From: a virus
Virus record (IMG/VR): IMGVR_UViG_3300041809_000328
Location: 1 to 34,569 of that record
DNA: 34,569 bases
Reading direction: 5' to 3' (one strand)
Positions 1 through 5,533 of the stretch are shown piece by piece (position 1 is the stretch's first letter; the number at the start of each line of letters is the position of its first letter). The notes under the pieces were generated by a model. That model did no database searches, was not told where the DNA came from, and saw only the letters and a program-made list of their open reading frames with translations. A program made the position numbers and the translations under genes.

Positions 1-58
1 AAGGAGAAGGAGAAGGAGAAGGAGAAGGAGAAGGAGAAGGAGAAGGAGAAGGAGAAGG
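1..58. repeat. (AAGGAG)n hexanucleotide tract, left contig end
   Basis: Nine perfect AAGGAG units plus a partial unit. Bases 1-57 are identical to the last 57 bases of the contig, so the two ends overlap in a circular assembly. The tract is read on the minus strand as (Ser-Pro)n inside the O-like gene. Because one unit is 6 bp, changes in copy number would alter linker length without breaking the frame. The true copy number cannot be known from an assembly that closes in the repeat. Confidence 0.95.
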
Positions 59-496
59 GGCATTGCGTTTAGCATCGCTTGAGCATTGCTTGGTAGATGC
101 TTGATGGATGCTTGGAGCATTGCTATTCTGAGCGGTTTTCTTAGCCCATCTTGCCTCGGCGGCTAGTCTGGCTTTTTCTGCACGGTCGTCTGCGTGTGCG
201 GCATAGCCATTATGTTCGCACCAATCGTGTATCTGCAAAATTCCGTCCTTGTTTCTTACTAAGAATTTCAACTCAAGCAGTGAATTAATCAAACTTCCTT
301 TTTCACCTTTCCATTCGGATACAATTTCTACAGCCGAATCGGGTATTCCAGAGAGTATTCCGTTAGGTTTGTTTTGCGCAGCAAATCCCCAAAGTTGAAG
401 TAACGATAAAACACCGTCAGAACCATGGTCGTTTTTTAAAATGAGGGTTTTCCAGTGGTGGAAAAATGAGACCGCCAGGCGTATGTCCTTATTCAT
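1..496 (-). CDS. O-like replication initiator, N-terminal half (gene continues at the other contig end)
   Basis: Reading from ATG 496-494 leftward, the frame is open to base 1. The first ~120 residues look like a phage replisome-organizer winged-helix domain: start MNKDIRLAVSFFHHWKT, a core LLQLWGFAAQN, and the characteristic segment IHDWCEHNGYAAHADD followed by a basic helix with EARW. From about residue 145 the frame enters the hexamer tract and encodes alternating Ser-Pro. The same Ser-Pro frame reappears at the other end of the contig and runs to 33956, so this is one gene of about 350 codons cut by linearisation. The start overlaps the stop of the upstream zinc/HTH gene as ATGA, which implies translational coupling. 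Role by family: binds the origin and recruits the helicase loader encoded downstream. This half is visibly more AT-rich than the other. Confidence 0.8.
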   Translation of the reverse strand, partial: MNKDIRLAVSFFHHWKTLILKNDHGSDGVLSLLQLWGFAAQNKPNGILSGIPDSAVEIVSEWKGEKGSLINSLLELKFLVRNKDGILQIHDWCEHNGYAAHADDRAEKARLAAEARWAKKTAQNSNAPSIHQASTKQCSSDAKRNAPSPSPSPSPSPSPSPSPSP

Positions 497-843
497 GCCG
501 CATCCCCCCATGTCTTTCTCTGTGCAATAGAGTGAATGGTTTTCCAGCATACCTCGAACTTTTCCGCGATGCTGGTTTTTGGAATGAATGGCAATAATTC
601 GCGGATAAGCATCACATCGGCTATTTCCAGCTTTGCCGCGTTTTTATTGCCTAGCCTCGGATTATTTTTAGGTTTTGTGGTTATTGGATTATTCCGGTCT
701 TCGATCCTTGCCTTTCTGGCCTTCTTCCGGCAAAGCCTGCACCATGCCTGATAGCCGCTCGGGCTATGGCGGTCGAGCGAGAATTTTGACGGGTCGGACT
801 CGCCGCACTGTGGGCAAATGTGGATGGAATAGGGTTTAGCCAT
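493..843 (-). CDS. small zinc-finger / helix-turn-helix protein
   Basis: 116 residues. The N-terminus holds a likely zinc-binding module, CPQCGES near residues 10-16 and CRLC near 35-38. The middle is very basic and Asn/Lys-rich (about 40-70). The C-terminus (about 75-112) reads like a helix-turn-helix: IRELLPFIPKTSIAEKFEV, then a recognition-type helix KTIHSIAQRKTW. The architecture resembles small phage proteins related to HNH nucleases or DNA-binding regulators, but I see no convincing HNH catalytic motif. The start at 843 has a modest ribosome-binding sequence (AAAGGC). The stop overlaps the O-like start as ATGA. Role unknown; DNA binding is inferred. Confidence 0.7.
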   Translation of the reverse strand: MAKPYSIHICPQCGESDPSKFSLDRHSPSGYQAWCRLCRKKARKARIEDRNNPITTKPKNNPRLGNKNAAKLEIADVMLIRELLPFIPKTSIAEKFEVCWKTIHSIAQRKTWGDAA

Positions 844-865
844 GGCGGTTGCCTTTTAGTCTCCC

Positions 866-1417
866 CTACAGGACGGCGGATTGACCGGCTTCGGCTTTGC
901 GCCTGGGCCTATGGGTTGATCGACCGCTTTCCCAGTCCGGGGCTAGAATGTCCATCGCGTCGGCCACGGTCATGGCGTCTTTCATGACGGGTTTCATGAC
1001 GCCCAACTCTTCAACGAACGAATGAAAGCTCTTCTGCACATTGATCATGTTGTGCAGCATTTCATCGTGCTTGATGAGGAGTATTTCCAGCGTCATGTCC
1101 TGGTAACGGACAATCCTTACTTCCCCAGTTTTTGGGCAGGTGAAGCGATAGATCGAGTCGTAATGGCTCTTGATGCCGGAGAAGACATCAAGCTGCCCGT
1201 TTGTCGGCTTCTGCTTCTTCCCATCAATCAGCTTGTCGGTTTCGTACCGGAACAGCGCGTCCATCGCCATCCCGATGAGCTTCGGGTCCGGCACGAAGCC
1301 TTCCTTCGCCCGCTCGACGACATCGTTAACGGCCGGAGTCCCGGTTAACCCTTGGAGCACAAAGGCGATGCGCTGGCGCATTTCCTCGCTAAATAGGGGT
1401 GCGATTTGCGGTTTCAT
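866..1417 (-). CDS. conserved phage protein of unknown function (183 aa)
   Basis: ATG 1417 (MKPQIAPLFSEEMRQRIAF) overlaps the ParB-like stop as ATGA and is preferred to the longer frame, which begins inside the ParB-like gene. The protein is mostly helical by inspection. Residues about 85-110 carry FTCPKTGEVRIVRYQDMTLE, which could be a small beta unit. No catalytic motif was recognised. Its place between a ParB-like protein and the zinc/HTH and replication genes suggests an early regulatory or replication-accessory role; this is context only. Confidence 0.65.
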   Translation of the reverse strand: MKPQIAPLFSEEMRQRIAFVLQGLTGTPAVNDVVERAKEGFVPDPKLIGMAMDALFRYETDKLIDGKKQKPTNGQLDVFSGIKSHYDSIYRFTCPKTGEVRIVRYQDMTLEILLIKHDEMLHNMINVQKSFHSFVEELGVMKPVMKDAMTVADAMDILAPDWESGRSTHRPRRKAEAGQSAVL

Positions 1418-2388
1418 TTCTGCAACTCCTTCCTGATCTCTTGCAGGAACAGCCTGATGCCTTCTTCCAACCCCCCGTCCACCGCCTCTTCTATCCTTGA
1501 TAGACACGCCTCCAGGTCGTCCTGCCGGTTGAACTCAAATTCCTTGCGGTAGGCCACCAGGGTCTTGGCGTTATAAATCCTATTTTCTTCGTGGTTGAAT
1601 TTGCCCAAGTCGTCTATGAACCTGGAAAAGGCGTGATACAGCAGGTTCCGCCGGTCCTTGATGAGCTGCTCCTGATACTTCCTTTCCTTGTACTCGGCTT
1701 CCGCCAGGGTGTCGAGCTGCTTTTCGGTGATATACCCTTCCTTGAACCGTTGGAAAAGGTCGGGGTAGTCGCGCTGAAGGATGGCTATTCTTTGTGCTTC
1801 TGCGCTTCGGACTCTCCGGGCTTCGACGGCTTCGGCATAGGCGACGCTTAATTGCTTCTCCCCGCTAAGTACCATTTTCGCCGTTTCCGGGGATTCGGCC
1901 AGGACGGTCCTGGCTTGGCTGAGCAGGTTTTCAGCGGTTCGTTTTGCCACTCCGAGTTGTTCTGTTTTCACGACATCGTGAGAACCAGAACCCTTACGCT
2001 TTAATTTCGCCGCATCAGGGAACATCACCGCCGCGGCCATGACCTTTTGGCCGGTGGTCATGTGGCGGCGGGCGATGTTTTCGGAATAGATGAAATCGGT
2101 AATGTCTTCGGACGGGTCGAGAAAGCGGTATGCCGGTTCCACGCCCGCCAAGCGGCACGCCTCGCGGCGGTTCCTACCGTCGATCAGGTGCGGCTCGCCT
2201 TCGTACAGGCCGACGACCAGCGGATGCCGTAGCCCTTTTGCCTCGATGTCTTCCGCCAAGTCGGCAAGCTCTTCCTCGCCGAGCATGGGGAAGATATTCG
2301 CAGTGGGGTGGACCGGCAGCTCAAAGATGTCCACCGGACCTGGCGCGGGATGGGGCTGGACGGGGTGAAGGGTGGCTATCCAGCTCAT
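1414..2388 (-). CDS. ParB/sulfiredoxin-fold DNA-binding protein
   Basis: 324 residues from ATG 2388, chosen because it overlaps the upstream stop as ATGA; the frame is open further upstream but that part is unrelated in character. Residues about 20-95 form a ParB N-terminal domain: LADLAEDIEAKGLRHPLVV, then the signature LIDGRNRREA (68-77) and AYRFLD. Next comes ENIARRHMTTGQKVMAA, the ParB box-like helix, and a helix-turn-helix region around TEQLGVAKRTAENLLSQAR. The C-terminal half is long, charged and helical. Members act as DNA-binding partition proteins, CTPases or nuclease-like regulators. No ParA is encoded nearby, so plasmid-style partition is not supported; a phage transcription or replication role is more likely. 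Confidence 0.82.
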   Translation of the reverse strand: MSWIATLHPVQPHPAPGPVDIFELPVHPTANIFPMLGEEELADLAEDIEAKGLRHPLVVGLYEGEPHLIDGRNRREACRLAGVEPAYRFLDPSEDITDFIYSENIARRHMTTGQKVMAAAVMFPDAAKLKRKGSGSHDVVKTEQLGVAKRTAENLLSQARTVLAESPETAKMVLSGEKQLSVAYAEAVEARRVRSAEAQRIAILQRDYPDLFQRFKEGYITEKQLDTLAEAEYKERKYQEQLIKDRRNLLYHAFSRFIDDLGKFNHEENRIYNAKTLVAYRKEFEFNRQDDLEACLSRIEEAVDGGLEEGIRLFLQEIRKELQK

Positions 2389-2609
2389 GGCTTCGCCCCC
2401 CCCGAAGTTCCGCCGGAACCGTTCGTTCCCTGTCCCTCGAACACTTCCAGGAGGATAGTGAGTTCCGACTTCTTGGAGGCCAGGTACTCGTCTATCAGCT
2501 TGCGCCCGAGCGACGAGCAGTCTAGTCCCTGGTAGTTGGCAATCGCCGAGAACTGCCGCCGCGACGAGTCGGGCAGGTGGACGGTGATGGCCGCGATGCA
2601 TTTGTCCAT
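2385..2609 (-). CDS. small ribbon-helix-helix-like protein
   Basis: 74 residues from ATG 2609. The pattern CIAAITVHLPDSSRRQFSAI, followed by a second helix (SLGRKLIDEYLASKK), matches the beta-strand plus two-helix layout of Arc/CopG repressors. The tail is Gly/Ser-rich. It overlaps the ParB-like start as ATGA, so the two are probably co-translated. The leader just upstream carries a terminator-like hairpin, so expression may depend on read-through. The ribosome-binding site is poor: an A-run with AAGAAA directly before the start. Family assignment is moderate. Confidence 0.6.
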   Translation of the reverse strand: MDKCIAAITVHLPDSSRRQFSAIANYQGLDCSSLGRKLIDEYLASKKSELTILLEVFEGQGTNGSGGTSGGAKP

Positions 2610-2639
2610 TTTCTTTTTTTTATCCGGCAATCGTTCGTT

Positions 2640-2663
2640 AAAAAACCCCCGGCAAGCCGGGGG
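2640..2663 (-). terminator. intrinsic terminator or attenuator upstream of the RHH-ParB operon
   Basis: On the minus strand an 8-bp GC stem (CCCCCGGC/GCCGGGGG, 2646-2663) with a 2-base loop is followed at once by six T residues (2645-2640). It lies about 30 bp before the RHH gene start and downstream of the Cro-like gene, so it either ends the short regulator transcript or attenuates the RHH-ParB-replication operon. Confidence 0.85.
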
Positions 2664-2686
2664 AAGGCTCATGGGAAAACTACGCC

Positions 2687-2720
2687 GATCCAAGCCGCCT
2701 CGGGCGCGGGCGGTTGGATC
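2687..2720. repeat. imperfect inverted repeat (12-bp arms, one bulge)
   Basis: GATCCAAGCCGCC (2687-2699) pairs with GGCGGTTGGATC (2709-2720) with one bulged G. It could be an RNA hairpin in the leader of the RHH-ParB operon, or a protein-binding site. It lies 24 bp upstream of the terminator on the leftward transcript. Confidence 0.6.
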
Positions 2721-2727
2721 CGTTAAA

Positions 2728-2827
2728 TCATTTGCCCGGTCCGTTTCGGGCGTCGTCCAGGTCCTCAGCCACGTACTCTTGCAGGGGTCGCCCTGGCTGC
2801 GCGGATCGCCTTCTGCTGGGCTATCAG
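2728..2827 (-). pseudogene. frameshifted small gene downstream of the Cro-like regulator
   Basis: Two frames read like one short protein: IAQQKAIRAARATP in the first, and LQEYVAEDLDDARNGPGK followed by TGA in the second. Removing a single base from the G-run at 2784-2787 joins them into about 32 residues (99 nt). No ATG, GTG or TTG is present in the first frame; only CTG at 2827 is available, overlapping the Cro stop. It may be a sequencing or assembly indel, a decayed gene, or a programmed frameshift product. Confidence 0.4.
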
Positions 2828-3066
2828 GGAGAGGGAGGCACCGCCGCGCCTGGCGTGGGTGGAGAAACACCGAAAAGGTCGGGCCGCAACTCGGCGCGCG
2901 TCACCAAGCCGTTGGTGACGCGTTCAATCTGGACGGCGCGTTCGGCAGGGACACGGCGTTTTTTCCAGCTATGCACTACCTGTTGATGCACGCCAATCAA
3001 CCTACCGAGATTGACTTGCGACCCGGCGATATCGATGGCTTTTTGTAATGGCGTCGAATTTTTCAT
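2824..3066 (-). CDS. Cro/YdaS-like helix-turn-helix regulator
   Basis: 80 residues from ATG 3066 (MKNSTPLQKAIDIAGSQVNL). The helix-turn-helix is clear: AIDIAGSQVNLGRLIGV, then HQQVVHSWKKRRVPAERAV and IERVTNGLVTRAELRPDLFG, the typical pattern of YdaS/Cro proteins. A longer frame reaches 3102, but the start at 3066 fits the family. It would begin 1-2 bases after the predicted transcription start of the minus promoter at 3074-3102, so the mRNA would be nearly leaderless. The ATG itself lies in one arm of a perfect 29-bp inverted repeat, suggesting autoregulation. No separate CI-type repressor is seen, so this may be the only lysis/early switch. The tail is Pro-rich. Confidence 0.85.
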   Translation of the reverse strand: MKNSTPLQKAIDIAGSQVNLGRLIGVHQQVVHSWKKRRVPAERAVQIERVTNGLVTRAELRPDLFGVSPPTPGAAVPPSP

Positions 3067-3134
3067 GTGAAAAACAATAAACAAAATGAATCTACTTGTC
3101 AACTATTTGTTTATTGTTTTTCACATGAAAAATT
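3057..3134. promoter_or_regulatory. perfect 29-bp inverted repeat, operator region
   Basis: Bases 3057-3085 are the exact reverse complement of 3106-3134, separated by 20 bp. The left arm covers the -10 box of the leftward promoter and the Cro-like start codon. The right arm lies just upstream of the rightward -35 box. The region is strongly AT-rich. A second element, AACTATTTGTT, occurs at 3101-3111 and 3139-3149. This is the likely binding region of the Cro/YdaS protein. Confidence 0.85.
3074..3102 (-). promoter_or_regulatory. leftward early promoter
   Basis: On the minus strand TTGACA (3102-3097), a 17-bp spacer and TATTGT (3079-3074) form a good sigma-70 match. Initiation would fall at about 3067-3068, directly before the Cro-like ATG at 3066, predicting a leaderless or nearly leaderless transcript. 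Confidence 0.7.
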
Positions 3135-3147
3135 TATAAACTATTTG

Positions 3148-3176
3148 TTGACAAGCTTAAACAAAATGTTTATTAT
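3148..3176 (+). promoter_or_regulatory. rightward early promoter
   Basis: TTGACA (3148-3153), a 17-bp spacer and TATTAT (3171-3176) closely match the sigma-70 consensus. It precedes the 3221 gene by about 40 bp and should drive the rightward recombination operon. The two promoters are divergent; GTTGACAAG here is mirrored by CTTGTCAAC in the leftward promoter. Confidence 0.8.
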
Positions 3177-3220
3177 CTCCACACCAGCCATCCCGGCTGG
3201 CGCAACTCAGGAGAGCAAAC

Positions 3221-3391
3221 ATGAAAACGCTAAACAAAAGAATCCCCTTGAAAGACTGGCCGCCGCCGGAGCCTTGCCATGCAAGGACGGCGGGCACGCC
3301 GGTGCTGTTAAGGGTCGCCCTGATCGCAGTATCCCTCCTCTGGCTCTATTGCGTTTTTGTCACCATCGAAATGGGGGGGTGGCTGTTATGA
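3221..3391 (+). CDS. small single-pass membrane protein
   Basis: 56 residues starting MKTLNKRIPLKDWPPPEP. It has a good ribosome-binding site (AGGAGA, about 7 bases upstream). Residues about 29-50 (VLLRVALIAVSLLWLYCVFV) form one hydrophobic helix; the N-terminus is basic, so N-in orientation is likely. Its stop overlaps the next start as ATGA. It is the first gene of the rightward operon. Function unknown; small early membrane proteins in phages often interfere with host functions or superinfection, but nothing here proves that. Confidence 0.7.
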   Translation: MKTLNKRIPLKDWPPPEPCHARTAGTPVLLRVALIAVSLLWLYCVFVTIEMGGWLL

Positions 3392-3627
3392 AAAATTCAT
3401 TCCTAAAACTCTACGCCCGCTGGCTCAAACACGAGCTGGCAGGCTGCAACAAGGACGCGGAATTCCACATGGAGATGTTCCAGGCCGCGTCCAATGACGC
3501 GGCAAGGATCACCGCCGCACTGCACAAACTCAAACCCGTCACCAACCCGCAGGGCGATCCCAAACTCCCCCGCCTGGGCAAGAGCGGGGGCGCGAGCGTC
3601 ATTTACCGCAGGGGTATGCAGGCATGA
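3388..3627 (+). CDS. hypothetical early protein (79 aa)
   Basis: Starts at ATG 3388 (MKNSFLKLYARWLKHEL), preceded by a G-rich ribosome-binding sequence inside the end of the previous gene and overlapping it as ATGA. The first ~50 residues look helical; the C-terminus is basic and Gly-rich. A longer upstream frame is rejected because it would start in the operator region and run across the 56-aa gene. Function not recognised. Confidence 0.6.
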   Translation: MKNSFLKLYARWLKHELAGCNKDAEFHMEMFQAASNDAARITAALHKLKPVTNPQGDPKLPRLGKSGGASVIYRRGMQA

Positions 3628-3971
3628 GCGCAATTACACACCAGACATCCAGACCGGGCCATGACCCGGTGCTCCGCGACCTGGCCCGGTATGAGTGTGG
3701 GCAGTCGGATCAATCGGCCTACGAAGCCTACAAAGAGTCGCGCATCGAGGCGATTTACGAGGAAATCATCCAAGGGCACACCCTGTCCGACGCGCTCGGA
3801 TGCCTTCCCGATGCCGGGGACTGGGCGAAGCGCATCACCCAACTGGCGCTTTCCGGCAAGGAGCGCGAGGCCGGGTATGAAGTCAGGGGGTGCATGAGGG
3901 AGTATGCCGAAAAGCTCTCCGAGGACTCCTTCGAGAAGGAGTTCAAAGAATTGTTTGACGTTCGGGGATAA
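3624..3971 (+). CDS. hypothetical early protein (115 aa)
   Basis: ATG 3624 overlaps the upstream stop as ATGA. The sequence is acidic and helical, with YEAYKESRIEAIYEEIIQG and a C-terminal EKEFKELFDV. No catalytic motif was recognised. It sits in the recombination operon ahead of the 173-aa protein and YqaJ exonuclease, so a role in DNA metabolism is possible but unproven. Confidence 0.65.
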   Translation: MSAITHQTSRPGHDPVLRDLARYECGQSDQSAYEAYKESRIEAIYEEIIQGHTLSDALGCLPDAGDWAKRITQLALSGKEREAGYEVRGCMREYAEKLSEDSFEKEFKELFDVRG

Positions 3972-3974
3972 AGA

Positions 3975-4007
3975 ATGAACAACATGAACTACAGAGAATT
4001 GAAATGA
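3975..4007 (+). CDS. 10-residue coupling or leader ORF
   Basis: ATG 3975 opens a 10-codon frame (MNNMNYRELK) whose TGA overlaps the ATG at 4004 as ATGA. A purine-rich stretch (GGGGATAAAG) sits upstream. It fills the only gap in a chain of overlapping genes, so it could couple translation of the 115-aa and 173-aa genes. It is too short to be certain it is translated. Confidence 0.3.
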   Translation: MNNMNYRELK

Positions 4008-4525
4008 ACGCAACAGCAACCGCAACCAAAGAAACCGTAAAACAGAAACCCGGAACCTCGGAAGTCTCAACCTCCGTCCGCGCCCAAGCCCCGCGCTTCA
4101 CAAACGAGCAGATCGCCGCCGCCTCGCTGCACTCCGACGCGGATTTGCCCGCGCTGGCGGAGGCGAAGGTGGCACCGGTGCCGCTCAGCGTCGAATACTG
4201 GTCGCCTGAAGTAGAAGGTGAAACCAAACGGTGCTGGATCCTCGGCATCGAGGACCGGGAAATCGCCGACATGGAAACCGGCGAACTTAAAGAGATCGAA
4301 TCCGTGCTGTTTGTCGAGCAGACCGACACGGGGCAGATCAAGAGATGGTTCTGTGCCTGCAAGATACTCGTCGCCAACATCGCGGATGCCATCGAACGCG
4401 GAGAGATCATCCCCGCATCGCGCCTGACGCCGGTACAAATTAAGTATACCGGTATGGTAAAAAATAGCCGCAACGCATTCAAAAGCAAGCGGTTTGAAAT
4501 TCTTCCGATCGTGTGGGTGCAATGA
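4004..4525 (+). CDS. putative recombination partner of YqaJ (173 aa)
   Basis: The N-terminal ~55 residues are low-complexity and Thr/Ala-rich. The rest (about 60-170) is a mixed alpha/beta domain ending PVQIKYTGMVKNSRNAFKSKRFEI, a pattern resembling small single-strand-binding or annealing-type phage proteins. It is directly upstream of the YqaJ exonuclease (stop at 4525, next ATG at 4527), a position often held by the annealing or SSB partner. The specific family is not recognised. Confidence 0.55.
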   Translation: MNATATATKETVKQKPGTSEVSTSVRAQAPRFTNEQIAAASLHSDADLPALAEAKVAPVPLSVEYWSPEVEGETKRCWILGIEDREIADMETGELKEIESVLFVEQTDTGQIKRWFCACKILVANIADAIERGEIIPASRLTPVQIKYTGMVKNSRNAFKSKRFEILPIVWVQ

Positions 4526-4526
4526 C

Positions 4527-5264
4527 ATGAACGACGTAAACTCCCTCTTTGAAGACTTCCTGTCCGCCGCGCCGAACCACCCCCCGCTGGCCTCCTTGCC
4601 TGTCGGCCCAAAGCTGAAGACTCCCGATGAGCGCCGCGCCGAATGGCTTGCGCAACGCTGGGGGCGGTTCACTGCCTCCCAGTTCCACCGACTGATGTCC
4701 AACGGCAAATTGGCCGACAAATTGTCGGCGGGTGCCAAGGCCTACTGCCTGGAAAAGGCCGTGGAAATAATGACGGAGGTTTCCGTGGACGGCTACGTCA
4801 GCCCCGCCATGCAGTGGGGCTTGGACCACGAAGCCGAAGCCGCCGAGGCGTTCATGGCCCGATCAGGGCTTTTGGTCGATAAACATAATCATGACCAAAC
4901 ATTCCTCACCCTCGGCGACTCTATCGGAGGCACGCCGGACGGCCTTATCAAAGGCTGCGCGGCGGGGGTGGAAATCAAGTGCCCCTCGTCCAAGGTGCAT
5001 CTGGACTACCTTGGGATAACCGGCGCGGCCTCTTTGTTTGAAATCGCCCCGGACTACTACTGGCAGTGCCAGGGGTTGATGCTCATAACCGGCTACCTGG
5101 AATGGCACTTCGTAAGTTACGACCCGCGCTTCAAGGACGAGAAGCTAAGGCTCCACACCGCGCTCATCAAGGCCGTTGTGACGGACATACAACGGCTAGT
5201 TAAAAGACTGCCGTTGGCCATCCAGTACCGGGACTCCATCTGCGCCAGCTTGACCCACACCTGA
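4527..5264 (+). CDS. YqaJ-like viral recombinase exonuclease
   Basis: 245 residues from ATG 4527, directly after the previous stop. The PD-(D/E)XK core is visible: RRAEWLAQRWGRFTAS (typical N-terminal helix), GLDHEAEAAEAF, then GGTPDGLI with D138, and GVEIKC with E149 and K151. Members are lambda Red alpha-like 5'-3' exonucleases that resect double-stranded ends for annealing recombination during rolling-circle replication or repair. It is the last gene of the rightward operon and is followed by terminator hairpins at 5280-5320. Confidence 0.88.
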   Translation: MNDVNSLFEDFLSAAPNHPPLASLPVGPKLKTPDERRAEWLAQRWGRFTASQFHRLMSNGKLADKLSAGAKAYCLEKAVEIMTEVSVDGYVSPAMQWGLDHEAEAAEAFMARSGLLVDKHNHDQTFLTLGDSIGGTPDGLIKGCAAGVEIKCPSSKVHLDYLGITGAASLFEIAPDYYWQCQGLMLITGYLEWHFVSYDPRFKDEKLRLHTALIKAVVTDIQRLVKRLPLAIQYRDSICASLTHT

Positions 5265-5279
5265 CGCGTCAACCGCATC

Positions 5280-5320
5280 ACCGCCCTGCTTAGGGCGGTC
5301 CTGCGCATTGTGCGCATTTT
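5280..5320 (+). terminator. transcription terminator between converging units
   Basis: ACCGCCCT (5280-5287) and AGGGCGGT (5292-5299) form a perfect 8-bp stem with loop GCTT. A second hairpin, TGCGCA-TTG-TGCGCA (5302-5316), is followed by TTTT on the plus strand. The block ends the rightward YqaJ operon; the first hairpin may also act on leftward transcripts arriving from 5345, though that side lacks a T-run. Confidence 0.65.
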
Positions 5321-5344
5321 GCTTCCCCATAAAAAAGAGGATGA

Positions 5345-5533
5345 TCATTCGCCTTCCCACCTGAACACCGCCACCGCCGCGCTTGCCCGCTTCAGCCCGG
5401 TTCCGCAGAGGTCGCAGACGCATTTTCCCCACAACCCGACGACTAACCCCTGATAGCGGTCGCAGTGTTCGTTGGGGCAGGCCCAGCCGAACACCTTTCC
5501 CGCCGTCCCGGTTTTCGCCGGGTTGCCGCTCAT
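5345..5533 (-). CDS. small zinc-ribbon protein, last gene of the structural operon
   Basis: 62 residues from ATG 5533 (MSGNPAKTG), overlapping the lectin-like gene stop as ATGA. Four to five cysteines are spaced as in a zinc ribbon: CPNEHC near residues 19-24 and CVCDLC near 40-45. A frame extending to 5608 overlaps the lectin gene and is not preferred. Possible roles include a late regulator or a nucleic-acid-binding accessory; function unknown. Confidence 0.65.
   Translation of the reverse strand: MSGNPAKTGTAGKVFGWACPNEHCDRYQGLVVGLWGKCVCDLCGTGLKRASAAVAVFRWEGE

Noticed and set aside
1-58. The 57-base identical ends as true direct terminal repeats of the virion genome
   Set aside because: The repeat is a simple hexamer inside a coding frame that is continuous across the joined ends; an assembly overlap explains it better.
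1-58. The AAGGAG tract as a set of ribosome-binding sites for a plus-strand gene
   Set aside because: No plus-strand gene follows at a proper distance; the neighbouring coding sequence is on the minus strand.
1414-2388. ParB-like gene as evidence for a plasmid or phage-plasmid partition system
   Set aside because: No ParA-type ATPase or parS-like repeats are seen nearby; ParB-like proteins are common in lytic and temperate phages without partition.
3057-3134. The 29-bp inverted repeat as the ends of a small transposable element
   Set aside because: The arms are only 20 bp apart, no transposase is present, and they overlap promoter elements and a start codon as an operator would.
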